Source: Ypsolopha sequella (taxonomy: Eukaryota; Arthropoda; Insecta; Lepidoptera; Ypsolophidae). Taken from it: a stretch of 64,000 bases of DNA. A model generated the notes under the pieces. It had not been told where the DNA came from, did not search any database, and saw only the letters and a list, made by a program, of their open reading frames with translations. The DNA lies in the NCBI GenBank assembly GCA_934047225.1, contig OW203992.1, positions 6,127,501-6,191,500 of the forward strand, given 5' to 3'. Below are positions 32,285-42,484 of the stretch, one piece after another. Made by a program: the position numbers and the translations under genes. Each line of letters starts with the position of its first letter. Positions within the stretch are counted from its first letter, which is position 1.

Positions 32285-32655
32285 CATAAATAATTTGGCC
32301 AAGTGCGAGTTGGACTTGCGCACAAAGGGTTCCATACCGCCACAAAATACAGCAAAAGCTCATTGTAAATAAAATAATTTGGGCAAGTGAAAGTTGGACT
32401 CGCGCACAAAGGGATCCGTAACGTACATAATAGTTTTAGGGTTCTGTACACAATACGTGTATAATTTTCTCTACTACATTGTTTATCTTGTACATACTAA
32501 ATCTATGCCTATAGTGATCTATAGTGTGACACGTATTTTGTGAAAATTTCAACTGGATACCTACAACAGCTGAAGCTTTAGACCCTTGTGACAGACGTAC
32601 AGACAGCGGAGGCTTAGTAATAGGGTCCCGTTTGACACCACTCTTGTACCCTAAA
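32285..32655 (+). repeat. Two pieces of the 'GTGCGAGTTGGACTTGCGCA' dispersed repeat
   Basis: The opening block occurs twice (TTGGCCAAGTGCGAGTTGGA near 32295 and TTGGGCAAGTGAAAGTTGGA near 32380). The terminal block (TTTCAACTGGATACC, ACAGACGTACAGACAGCGGA and GGGTCCCGTTT) is near 32545-32635. This is a tandem or nested copy of the family at 6410-6960 and 62385-63255. Confidence 0.75.
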
Positions 32656-33770
32656 AAAGAGTTTCATATAAAAAGCAGTATCTAAATAATCAATTTCTGT
32701 TTTTGTAAGTGTAGACAATCTTATCAAATAATCACTAGATGCACTTCAATTTCCATACACTCGTTTATATTTTTATTTGAGTGTTTCAAAGATTTTATCA
32801 TGTTTAATTACATCAAAAAGCTATGACTTGCCTATGACTCGTCATATTTAGGTCGGAAAATTGTCGAAAAATACCATTAATTTTTTTTTATAAGGGGCAT
32901 ATTAATGTGTTGTCATAGTATTAAGGCCCGGTTTATCCAAACAATCACCGATACAAATATTCATAATGTATGTACAAATAGATTTAAAAGAGTTTGTATG
33001 CTACGCTGTGGCAAAAAAGTTAAATCAAATAAATTTTTGGTTATATATTATTTTTGTAATATACACGTACAATATAATGTAAAAAAAACAACATTACTAA
33101 ATAATTTACCTAAATCTAATAGTTTTATACAATAAATAATAATACGAGGAAAAACACCAAAAGAAATAAAAGTTTAAATGAAATAACTTGAACAAAGAAT
33201 ATAGGAATAATAATTATAATAAATAGGTAAATAAAATGCAATAAATATAGTAAATAAATGCCTAACTCCGCCCATTCGATTAGTCTTGTTAAGAAGAACA
33301 GCAAGAAACTTAGCAAGATCATGTCTTTTTTATAATTTTTGTTGCTAACGTTTTTTACAAAGTTACAAATTGAGGCGTTATTTACAAAAACAACCAATGC
33401 CCAGCCCAAATTAGCAGGTTTTAACATTTTCATTACTAGAAATCCTCTGAAAAGAGATCTTTCGAATGATGAAAACTATGTTCACAAAAACATCTCCCGT
33501 CCACAGTAATTAGAGATAGAGCAATTTATTCTGGATAACATTCAGTACGTCCATTATAAGTGATGACTTATTTTGTTTCTTCTGTAAAGTTGTTATTTTG
33601 GACATTAGTTCTTTTTGTAACTAACGCCTCAATTAAGCCTATACATTAATTAAATAAAAGTATAAAAATATTTGGCATGCTGGGGTGTAGACTGAGTGAA
33701 ACACAAGTTAGCAGTTAGTAGTCGGATATAATCCAGTGGCTAAAACCACACAAGAAAACACGTTGATACT
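32656..33770. other. AT-rich, mostly unrecognised
   Basis: Bases 33215-33330 share 'TGCCTAACTCCGCCCATTCGATT' with 40580-40605 (dispersed repeat). A hydrophobic 102-codon minus frame at 33125-33433 is AT-driven. No gene supported. Confidence 0.4.
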
Positions 33771-33775
33771 ATACA

Positions 33776-33973
33776 ATGTCGGGAAGAGAACTGGCCATAG
33801 ATAATGCAAGCCCTTCAGCCCCCTGGCGTGGCTACGTGCCTTGCCACAAGTCGTGCGCAGTTGCTAATTGTTATAGTCAGCAATCTCATGACTCTACACA
33901 AGACAGGAGAAATTTAGCATTGGCGTTACGTCAATGCATGAAGGAAATAAAAATAATACCTTTGTCTTCCTGA
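33776..33973 (+). CDS. Small ORF, 65 residues, unknown; possibly not a gene
   Basis: The frame begins MSGRELAIDNASPSAPWRGY and includes VPCHKSCAVANC, three Cys in nine residues, then a basic helix-like tail (NLALALRQCMKEIK). Its GC content exceeds the flanks, and a TATAAAAATA sequence lies about 110 bp upstream (33661). The stop codon is the first base triplet of a perfect hairpin. No homologous family was recognised and no signal peptide is present. It could be a recent small gene or a transposon-derived frame. Confidence 0.25.
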   Translation: MSGRELAIDNASPSAPWRGYVPCHKSCAVANCYSQQSHDSTQDRRNLALALRQCMKEIKIIPLSS

Positions 33974-34013
33974 TGTAAAAGCAGATAGACATATTCTATC
34001 TGCTTTTACATCA
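33971..34013. repeat. Perfect 19-bp stem-loop
   Basis: TGATGTAAAAGCAGATAGA (33971-33989), loop CATAT, and the exact inverse (33995-34013). It starts at the TGA of the small ORF and ends next to a Helitron-like element. It may be an element scar, a minimal MITE or a transcribed hairpin. Confidence 0.85.
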
Positions 34014-34021
34014 TCCCTGTA

Positions 34022-34195
34022 CCCCTATTATAAATGCGAAAATGTGTCTGTTGGTTAGTTGGCTTGTCTTTCTTTAACGGAGCAACGGATCGACGTGATT
34101 TTTTATAAAGTGATAATTTATAGGTCATAGGCTACTTTTTATCCCGGGAAAATGCAAACGAAATCAGAGCGGGTGAAGCCGTGAGCAAAAGCTAG
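34022..34195 (+). mobile_element. Helitron-like non-autonomous element
   Basis: Starts CCCCTATTATAAATGCGAAA, includes AACGGAGCAACGGATCGACG and GGCTACTTTTTATCCCGGGA, and ends GCAAAAGCTAG followed by T. The CTAG terminus before T and the matching second copy at 50630-50782 fit rolling-circle Helitrons, which insert between A and T without duplication. It is short and has no coding capacity. Confidence 0.65.
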
Positions 34196-34703
34196 TCATA
34201 AGATAAGTTAGGATTTATGAAATTATATTAACTACTATTATGACAAAGATTTAGTTCCATAAATGCTTTAATGAACCTAAAACCTAAAGGAACCTAACCT
34301 ACTAATCAATCACCGTGCGACAAATTCTATAAATGAAGTTCACCGAAAAAGAACCGTTTACTCATTTTTACTTCTATGACGATTGTATTATGAGCTAAAA
34401 GTGGATCAAGGCAATTTTCCCTATAGTATTTACAGTTCTACATGAAAATTGCTTCGTTTCGATCCGGAAATTAAGCTGAGTTTAGAGATCCGTAGAAATG
34501 ACGGAACGGAAGGAACGTCAGATGGCCTGAAAACAATCGCGACTGGGTACAAAAATTTAAATTTCGTTTTTAAGAGAAATTTTTGTGCACAGTAAAATAT
34601 CATCTCAACGTGGTGCTATAAATTTTGTCACGTCAGTATTTATTGCAAACACATAAACAAATTAAATAATGGTATAAGTTAAACCCTAAAAAAGAGTAAA
34701 AAT
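34196..34703. other. Non-coding, nothing recognised
   Basis: No ORF or repeat end supported. Confidence 0.4.
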
Positions 34704-34915
34704 CTACAAAAAAAACGTCCATCTTTTGCCTTTATACATTTCTTTAAAAAGTCGTGCTATTCGTCTAATCGCCCCACATACGGCTTCCTCTAAATCAGCC
34801 TTCAAACTGTCAAAATCTCGATTGGACCTCAGAATTTGTATTCTTATTCTGAGGGTTGGAATTGGTGGTGGAGACAGCAAGCCTTCTTTTCTAACACTTT
34901 CCACATTTGTTAATC
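34704..34915 (-). other. Unidentified coding-like frame with P-like scar
   Basis: The minus-strand frame ends RIARLFKEMYKGKRWTFFL with a stop at 34704 and contains SNRDFDSLKADLEEAVCGAI. It could start after a TGCAG acceptor at about 34919. The stretch LRIRIQILR is encoded by a 26-bp palindrome that appears to be a P-like excision scar, so the original frame would have differed. The opposite strand is also open, which weakens the coding argument. No family recognised. Confidence 0.25.
34828..34853. repeat. Putative P-like excision footprint
   Basis: CTCAGAATTTGTATTCTTAT followed by TCTGAG. The right arm read inward, CTCAGAATAAGAATACAA, matches the first 19 bases of the P-like terminus less one G. 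The left arm keeps CTCAGAAT. Flanking 8-mers GATTGGAC (34820-34827) and GGTTGGAA (34854-34861) agree at 6 of 8. P transposase leaves such remnants of both ends when it excises. Confidence 0.55.
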
Positions 34916-35050
34916 CAAAGGCTGCAGGTCAGTACTGCTGGGAAGCCTATCTTTGCAAGCAACCAACTCCGTTAAATTCATCTCTACGCAGCGTTGGGTT
35001 GTTTTAGGCGCAGGACAGACAGAAGATATGTATGTAAGACGAGGACGGAC

Positions 35051-35143
35051 GAGGCGAAGACGTGGCGATGTACTTTCATGTCTTTCATACAAAATGTACA
35101 GACGGAAAAAGACGCAAAGAACAAAACGCCACGTCTTCGCCTC
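35051..35143. repeat. Fold-back with perfect 17-bp arms
   Basis: GAGGCGAAGACGTGGCG (35051-35067) is exactly inverted at 35127-35143 around a 59-bp loop. It may be the centre of a decayed MITE. Confidence 0.7.
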
Positions 35144-35784
35144 ATGCTCGCCTTATTACGTCTTTATTCTGAGTGGCTTACGCCTTTAAGCCTTTTTAGG
35201 TGTGCTCCGGAAGCAGGCACCACCGATAGTACAGAAGATGGAACTGTGCTTACAGAGAATCTTCCTGCTACTAGAGTTACCAGTTTTTAACGGGACCATT
35301 AAAGCACAATTACCAATCAAGATCTAATAAAACAACTAAAACACATAAATAATTATGGCAGCAAGACGACAACGTAATCTCGTAATCTGGCTGGGAACCA
35401 CGAAACGAGCCAACAAATTTACAGTTTAATTAACCTTTTTGCTCGTTTAGGTAAGGCGGGTGATAGCAGGAAACGAGAACCTGCTTCATCCAAGTATATT
35501 TATGCAATATTTATGTATTTCAACTTAGGGCTTATTTCAAAGTCTTGATTCGTCGAGTATTCGTTTATTACTAGGTACTATTTTTTTTTTATTACTATTA
35601 TACAGCCGAATAGCCACACGGATTTATAACAGAGGTCAAGGTACTCGGTAAAAATCATATTAATTAGCTTATTATGTTTATTAGCATGTAGTACAATATA
35701 ATTCACTAAGAAGTAACATGTATATGGATATCTATTCAACGTATATATTTTTTAAATCATGGCACTATCCCCACTACTTCCTCA
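35144..35784. other. Non-coding, nothing recognised
   Basis: No gene supported. The 98-codon frame ending at 35290 lacks motifs. Confidence 0.35.
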
Positions 35785-35890
35785 TTGCCAAAGGTTAGCT
35801 GGTAGAAAATACTAAATAGTATTAATCTTGCCTCTGTACAAAAATTGTACTAACTAGTGCGATAAAGAATTTTATTATTCTACAATTTCA
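35785..35890 (+). repeat. Retroelement 3'-tail repeat, copy 3
   Basis: 'CCAAAGGTTAGCTGGTAGAA', 'CTTGCCTCTGTACAAA' and 'GATAAAGAATTTTATT' follow the order of the copies at 23905 and 28505, more diverged. Confidence 0.55.
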
Positions 35891-36274
35891 ATGCCATTTT
35901 ATCTGGCTTCCGATAATGTGGACTCCGCACATTAGTTCCGCCAATGTCAAGTTTTTTTTTTTTTTTTTTTTTAATTAAAAAGACGCACAGTGATTAAATA
36001 ACAATTAGGTACCTACAACTAAACGAAAATTATAATCTCATCGATCTTCCGCGAGTACAATAAAATAAAGATAAAAAATAAATTAAATTAAAAGGCAAAT
36101 AGAGAAAAAAAAACAGGAAAGAACTAGAATTAGGTACCTACAGTAAATATTGCTAATAGGATTATCCCTTAATTATTATTACATACGGCTTGAACACTCA
36201 CGTGTGATTGTTGTTGACTATATGCCAACCGTTTCACCGATACAATTTCGGCATTATCAAGGCGAGTGTCGTTC
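35891..36274. other. Non-coding, with T22 run and Penelope-like 3' flank
   Basis: A run of about 22 T occurs at 35951-35972. Bases 36180-36274 read, on the minus strand, as the 3' flank of the Penelope-like element (TTGATAATGCCGAAATTGTA, TCGGTGAAACGG). Confidence 0.5.
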
Positions 36275-37262
36275 TTAGGACGACGACGCGGCGTTCACCG
36301 TCGTTGTCAAACGGGCACTGGCAGCCGCCGATCGGCGAGCTGCACGCATTGCTCGTGCGCTGAGCGTTGGCTGCGTCGTCGATAGGGGTGGGATGGTGGA
36401 TGCACTTGATTCCTTTGATTGTTCCAATTGTTTGTTATTAGGGGCGGTTATTAAACCAAACGAACTCACAACATCGTCACTGTCACTGGGCACTGTCCTA
36501 AAGTTGCTCGATCCATCGAGAACCGGTTTCCAAGACGGAGCCAGCTGCCAACCATGATCCCTGTTGAAGTTGGGGTTACGACTTATCTCGATGGCTTCGT
36601 GTATTTTGCGAGGAATGGTATATTTCTCCTTCACTAATACTGTAGCCTTGTCGAAACGGATGAAGTGGGTCGTATCCGAACTTAGTGCATGTTCTGCTAT
36701 GTCCAGTTTCTTCATGGATCGAATATGTTCACTCAGTCTTGTGGACACGTTGCGCTTGGTTTCTCCTATGTAGCTTTTTCCACAATCGCACGGGACTTTA
36801 TAAACTCCAGGTGTGTTGAGAGGGTCTCGGTCCTTTGGGGATCTCAGCCAGTTCCGTAGTTTGGTGGGGGCTCGGAAGATAGTCTTCACACTGTACTTCC
36901 GGCGAAGCAGGTGTCCAATCCTATCAGTTACGCCTCTCACAAAGGGCAAGTAGATCGGAGCCCTCTCAACAACGGATGGACGATGGTGGGTTGATGGAGT
37001 CGCAAGCCGGTTACTCTGTCTCCAACTATACCCATTGGCCTCCAGTACGTGTCTTACGTGGGTCAATTCAGCATCCACATACTGTGGGTCACATAACCGC
37101 AACGCTCGATTTATTAAAGTACGAGGCACTGACGTAAGGTGAGAAGGGTGGTGATGAGAATCTGCTTTCAAGTAATGATCCGTGTGTGTGGGCTTCCTGT
37201 AAACGGTATGCGCCAAACGACCGTTGGGTCCACGAATAATTAAGACGTCCAGAAATGCTAAC
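36275..37262 (-). pseudogene. Penelope-like element: RT C-terminus plus GIY-YIG endonuclease, 5'-truncated
   Basis: The frame is open for about 328 codons from 37262 to 36275. It begins AFLDVLIIRGPNGRLAHTVY and RKPTHTDHYL, the end of a Penelope-type reverse transcriptase. A Cys-poor linker follows, then GVYKVPCDCGKSYIGETKR with Arg-rich LSEH, which is a GIY-YIG nuclease (GVY...YIG, catalytic-type Arg in TRLSEH). A Ser/Ala-rich tail ends SARLTTTVNAASSS. Such elements reverse-transcribe their RNA at nicks made by the GIY-YIG domain. All RT catalytic motifs are missing upstream of 37262, so it is a dead but fairly young copy. Confidence 0.9.
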
Positions 37263-37402
37263 CTGCATTATCCCTATTATAATTTAATATTATTTAATTT
37301 AATAAATCTACATAATAAATATACAAATGGATTGTAAACAAGGGACAATAAAAAGCTGAAGTTGACGGGGCGGGGGATTTCAGAATATATATAAAAAAAC
37401 AT

Positions 37403-37835
37403 GCCTGCATATAAAAAAACCGTTATTAATCTATGGTAACAAAATGACACCAAAACATAACCTCTCGTGTTGTTATTCTTTTATGGTATTTTGTTTAGTT
37501 TTGCGACTGCTTACTCACACCTGACCTTTGAATTTGCCTGCTTCGACGACTACCTACGCCTTGTACCCTGGATTAGATCTTGATAGCCACTATGACGACC
37601 ACTGGAACTGAAACTGGACTATTGTGTTTTTCTTCTGGTTTTTGTGTATTAGTTCTCTACATAATGGATACTGAAGAACACCAACGTTAGAGAGAACCCA
37701 ATAAAACATGTTTTGTGCCATCATGTCACCATTAGGTGTGAGTAAGCAGTCGCATGAAAGAATAACAACACGAGAGGTTATGTTTTGGTGTCATTTTGTT
37801 ACCATAGATTAATAACGGTTTTTTTATATGCAGGC
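37403..37835. repeat. 433-bp fold-back element
   Basis: Arms of about 115 bp start GCCTGCATATAAAAAAACCG and end with the inverse. They share 'GGTAACAAAATGACACCAAA', 'TAACCTCTCGTGTTGTTATT' and 'GCGACTGCTTACTCACACCT'. The left arm has an extra ~21 bp (TATGGTATTTTGTTTAG...). The loop (~210 bp) has no ORF. No convincing target duplication. Confidence 0.9.
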
Positions 37836-38006
37836 AAAGGAAGTATTCGTATGCAACTGTATAGCCCCGTATATCTAAAATTTAAAAGTTTTTATATTTT
37901 TTAATGTAATTAAAGCCACCTAAAAAATTTAGTTTTTTTTCCTCTTATGGGGAAGGTTATTCCTATCAACAAAAAAATATTCAGGCACTTTTAATGATTT
38001 CATCCA

Positions 38007-38609
38007 TCACCCATTCTGGGGGAGTTCCACGGAGTTCACAAATTCGTCCATTGACCATTCAATAGGAACATTTTTAACCAAACCCATTCTAGTAATGTTA
38101 TAGGATGGGATTTGAGCTTTATATTTATGTAACTTCAGGATTTCATTTAACATAAATTTATTTGCGTCCAGACCACTTTTAAATTCAACTGAAATCCTAT
38201 TTCGGCCAATACTTTTAATTCCATCTAGGACAATATTCGAAATTTTATTGTCGAATAAAAATTTACCAAATTTTATTAGACGAATGGAGGAACCAGAGGA
38301 GGGGTCGTCCTCTTCACGAGAAACGTGAATGATATGTGGACCCAAGTCTTTGGCATCGTATATTTTATCTGCCTCAAAGCTGGGGTGTAGGTATATCGTC
38401 TGAATGGAAACCTCAGGGTTTAAGATAGTACGTTTTGACGATTGTGATTCAGAATCAGGTAAAGGTCTTTTGCGATTTTTATCAACAGTGGTATCAGCAG
38501 CATCAGACAAAGGAGACAATTGAGAAAATATTTCGGGAGATTGAAGTTCATTTTCTGTTACCTTCTGAATATCCGGGGGGTCCGGAGGTTTAACAAGATC
38601 AGACACCAT
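38007..38609 (-). pseudogene. Non-LTR retrotransposon ORF1 (gag-like), N-terminal part
   Basis: From the ATG at 38609 the frame runs MVSDLVKPPDPPDIQKVTEN through a Ser/Asp-rich region and a KRPLPDSESQSSKRT patch. A folded part follows with IRLIKFGKFLFDNKISNIV, RNRISVEFKSGLDANKFMLN and PSYNITRMGLVKNVP. This matches the RNA-binding region of ORF1 proteins of jockey-like insect elements. The zinc knuckles normally found downstream are absent because the frame stops at 38007. Such proteins package element RNA. Codons before 38609 are also open, but the MVSD start fits the family better. Confidence 0.7.
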
Positions 38610-39160
38610 TTTGTTTGCTAGTCTAGAAGTTCCTAGAAGTAAGTAATTACAGGAAGTACATATAATAAAATAAGGAAATAACAATTAATAACACCAACAA
38701 TACATTCACTAATGAAAATAGCAAAGAAAGATGAGAATAATAGGCATAAAGCCAAAATAAGATTTTTTTTCAAATCTGTCACGTGCGTCAACTTACAATT
38801 CCCGCGCGAATCTCTTTACAACTTCTTTATTATTCTAATATTTATTATAAGAATTTAATTTATTTACCAGTTTCAGTGACAGGTGTCAAAAGTGACAGAT
38901 CCCTCGGACCCCCGTTCATTAATTAACACTTTCGACAGGTTCCAACACTGACAGCAGGATAGCGTATACAATTTTCGACGCGTGCAACAGAGACAGCAAT
39001 AGAACCCGTGTCGCGAACGCTAGTTTATGAATGCGCCCCAGGAAACATTTCCGGGATACAAAGCATGTGACGGATGTCAATTGAAGTCCCGTCAACAGGA
39101 CAGCAGTTTTTGTCAGTATTGCAGGTAGACAGGCAGGTAAAACGAGGTAGAGACTTCTTA
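38610..39160 (-). other. Likely 5' UTR of the non-LTR element, then flank
   Basis: GC-richer sequence with repeated GACAGCA/ACAGGACAGCAG motifs (38900-39125) precedes ORF1 on the minus strand. It probably includes the internal promoter of the retroelement. Exact boundary not determined. Confidence 0.35.
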
Positions 39161-40235
39161 AGGTTTTAATTTATCACGAAACTGATTCTTGATAAAATAT
39201 AAAATACTCAGTAGAAAGCTACAATATCTAGGTACAACAATTTATTACAAAAAGAAATGGGAAGGGTGGCGCAGCTCTATTTCAAATAGACTCCCAAGGA
39301 TTCCATCCAAGCAAATATTGGTAGCTTCAAAGAAAAGCTTCGTTATTTATTGGAAAAAAATATCAAACCAGACCTTTTATATTAAAAAGAGACGTAGCTT
39401 TGGGTAAATAGGTAGATACCTACGTTATGATAAAGAAAGCTGCTCGAATCTTGATTTCGTAATCGAAGTGTTCAATCTGGTTTAAGGCGCTACGGAAAAA
39501 AAATCGATACTTTAAGGACTTGCACATCTACTTCAGTAAATAAGGTATTATTTTGATAAAATAGTATATTATTTTTGGATTCTTTTCTAGGGATCTGTTA
39601 AAACAGAAACGCGATTGGAGAAATTCGGCTCGATAGAAATATTTATTGAAATGAGGTCTTTTTCGACACCAATTCTCCTGGTTTGACAATTTAGAATGAC
39701 ATATAGACTGCAACTACATTTTATTAGATGGGTTTTATTGGTATCTAGGACCTGGTTAAACGAAATTTTGATAGCAACTTTAGTACATTTTATATTAACG
39801 AAAAACTGACTTTTTGCTACTTTTCCACGAATCTGTCCCTCTCGCACTGAGGATTTTTTCGCATATGGAGTAACAGTGACGCTAAAACTTTTACATATCG
39901 CCTCTTGGACATTTGCCGTTTTTCTCTAGAATTCCCATATTTTATACTTTCACGGCATGAATCCCCGGGGTGTGTGTCAGAAGCTTTTCCCAAATACGGA
40001 CTGTTTCGGTTAATTATAAAAAGGCGGGTTTTGCACAATCCGGCTGCGAAAGTTGAACAGACTGCCAGTTTTACGGTCGATCAGTTTTAGACTATTTTTT
40101 TTATGGGATCTATCTCAAAAATTTAACAAATAATATTGATATAGGTAGTTAGAAAATTGAAATATCTGTATACAATATCTGCTAGAATACTTGCGCTGCC
40201 TTCTCTGTTTATATTTCAGGTATTCAGATTCAAAA
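39161..40235. other. Non-coding, mostly unrecognised
   Basis: A segment near 39605-39665 (GAGAAATTCGGCTCGATAGA, GAGGTCTTTTTCGA) resembles pieces at 25715-25765 and 60440-60510, so a faint dispersed repeat is present. No gene supported. Confidence 0.4.
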
Positions 40236-40545
40236 TCAAATTCAAATAGTTTATTTTGCAAAGCAGGTATAGATATATACACTTTTTACACGTCAAATTT
40301 AATCTAATAAAGAAAATATATGTAATAAAATAATAAATGTATATGAACTAAATTAAAGGTTTATTTAATTTATGTAGCAATATATTTACGACTAAAATGA
40401 TAGGTAAAATATATATTATACAAGGTAAAATCCAATAAGCCGCCCGAACCCATACCGGAGACCCGGCCAGGGACCAGGAACAAGGTTCAATGATCACCAA
40501 CCGAGCCCCCAGCACGAATCCAGGCGGCCGACCAAATCCCATCCT
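40236..40545 (+). repeat. Dispersed repeat, uninterrupted copy
   Basis: Continuous counterpart of 15216-15730 lacking the MITE. It includes 'AAATAGTTTATTTTGCAAAG', 'GCCCGAACCCATACCGGAGA' and 'GGCCAGGGACCAGGAACAAG', and extends further right (GCCCCCAGCACGAATCCAGG). Confidence 0.8.
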
Positions 40546-40645
40546 ATATACTACATACTAATAGGTTACATATATAAATACATGCCTACCTCCGCCCATT
40601 CGATTATATAGCATGCAGTGTAGATATGCCCATGAAATGTTAACT

Positions 40646-40931
40646 GTTATACAAGGTGTAACCATATTTGAAAAGCTTATTCAGTCAATGGTATACAACA
40701 ACTTTTACTATGGAGCCAACCCTGAAATCTCGAAAAAAAAAACTGCCCTTCCATACAATGCAGCCGAGTGGCATTTCTATGAAATTTGAAAATGGCATTT
40801 CTTTTTCTATGAAAAAGTTTTTTTTTTTTTTTTTTCGAGATATAGGGTATGTTCCATAGTAAAAGTTGTTCTATACCATTGACCGAATAAGCTCTTCAAA
40901 TATGGTAACATCTTTCTGTTACACGTTGTAA
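40646..40931. repeat. Fold-back element, ~90-bp arms
   Basis: Left arm (TACAAGGTGTAACCATATTT, CAATGGTATACAACAACTTT) is inverted at 40840-40931. The centre carries A and T runs. Non-coding MITE. Confidence 0.85.
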
Positions 40932-41249
40932 ATAATACACATAATGGAGCACGTAATGGTGGAAAACTTGTAGGTGTTATTCATAAACTCACGAAATCTA
41001 GTAAATTGACATATTTTTTAGGTCCCGAATGCTTCCAAGTTACGTATTACGGTCAGGTTAGTTAAAACAAGTTTTCCTAATAAATACTCTTTTAACCAAG
41101 TAATTTTGAAAGTTCAGTTTTTATCTATGTTTTTGATCGTAGGCATGCAGTCCAGGTCCAGTTGGCAACCAAAGATACATAATAGAGGGACTGTTTCTAA
41201 TAAAAAAATTCACGCATGACACATATACTACCTACGTATACATAAATTG

Positions 41250-41395
41250 CTCCCAAAGTAATAATGCGAATACAAATCTTCGCCACTGTTCGGCAAAGTT
41301 CGTATTTCCTTACACTTTTTCATACAATCAATACGGTCACGTGGTACGTCCGGTCGCTCGGCTATAGATTTGTATGCGCATAATTACTTTGGGAG
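41250..41395. repeat. 146-bp MITE
   Basis: CTCCCAAAGTAATAATGCGA and the inverse of AGATTTGTATGCGCATAATT form ~30-bp arms, with a GC-richer centre. Confidence 0.8.
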
Positions 41396-41497
41396 TACTG
41401 TACACATTCGCATCTACGTTTTGCTACGACGTAGCAAGTACTACGATCTCGTTACGTAGTCCGAACGCGAATACGGATCAGGAGCAACGAATGTGAT

Positions 41498-41883
41498 CAG
41501 GGCCAGATTTAGGGGAGGGCAACCGGGGCTACAGCCCCGCGGCCTCTACAAGAGAGGGGCCCCCACAATAGTGGCTCCGCCAATAAATTAAAATATTGAT
41601 TTTAGTGGACTGTATGCGAATCGTCAAAATGGCGAACGATACTGGCGTGACAAGTATAAAAATTTGGAAAGCTTGTTATTCAACATGTTTTATCACATAA
41701 TTGCCAAAAAACACGAATTATAACAATAAGATAATGTTATTGTGGGTATTCTTAGTTTTGTTTTTTGTTATAGTAATACATATGAGCACTTATGGAAACA
41801 GCGGATATATGATCGATCTTGAATCAAAGGTGCCTTTACTTCGTTATTGCCCAGGGGCCTCCACATCCTATAATGCGGCTCTG
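41498..41883. mobile_element. hAT MITE with perfect 8-bp duplication
   Basis: Begins CAGGGCCAGATTTAG and GGGAGGGCAACCGGGGC, and ends GGCCTCCACATCC..GCGGCTCTG. It is flanked on both sides by AATGTGAT (41490-41497, 41884-41891). Imperfect ends and an exact 8-bp duplication fit hAT. No transposase remains; the 71-codon frame within it is not a known protein. Confidence 0.9.
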
Positions 41884-42484
41884 AATGTGATAAGGCGCTT
41901 CCCTGACCTAAATTAGCAGCTCGATGTGTGTCGGTACAAATATTGACGGAAACGACATTGAAATAACGTTCATATAGGCGCATTGCAAATCTACGACGAT
42001 TGCTGTATATCCGGATAGGAAAAAATAGTAGAAAATAATACTTTTCACATGGACGCAATGGTCTTTCGAATTTTTTTATTTGTGTAATATTATAGTAATT
42101 AATCATTAGTGTAATGCTCGGAAATGAATAACGTCAATTTGAGGTGTCGATGCATGAAATCGGTAATTATTTCCAACTTCAGATTCTTTTGAAACCAGAC
42201 ATCGTAAGGCAAAAAAAAAATATTTTGTGGAAATAAACGAGCTATTTTTATTTCTATCTACGAGCAAGAAAAGCTAACTAAGCACAGCATTTTGTTCGGG
42301 GATGCGCCCCAAAATTCACAAATTGAATGCACCGAGTGTCTACAGTTTTAGGGTCCAGTCAGAAAACGAACAGACTTTCATAGGAAAGCCAAACAATATA
42401 CCAAAGCTTAGCGTGTTTCTCCGTCGACACTTCTACAGAGTCGGCATAATTTATATAAATGTCGAACTGTGTACTTACCTACGA

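Noticed and set aside
33125..33433. 102-codon hydrophobic, membrane-like protein
   Set aside because: AT-rich sequence overlapping a dispersed repeat; hydrophobicity follows from T-rich codons.
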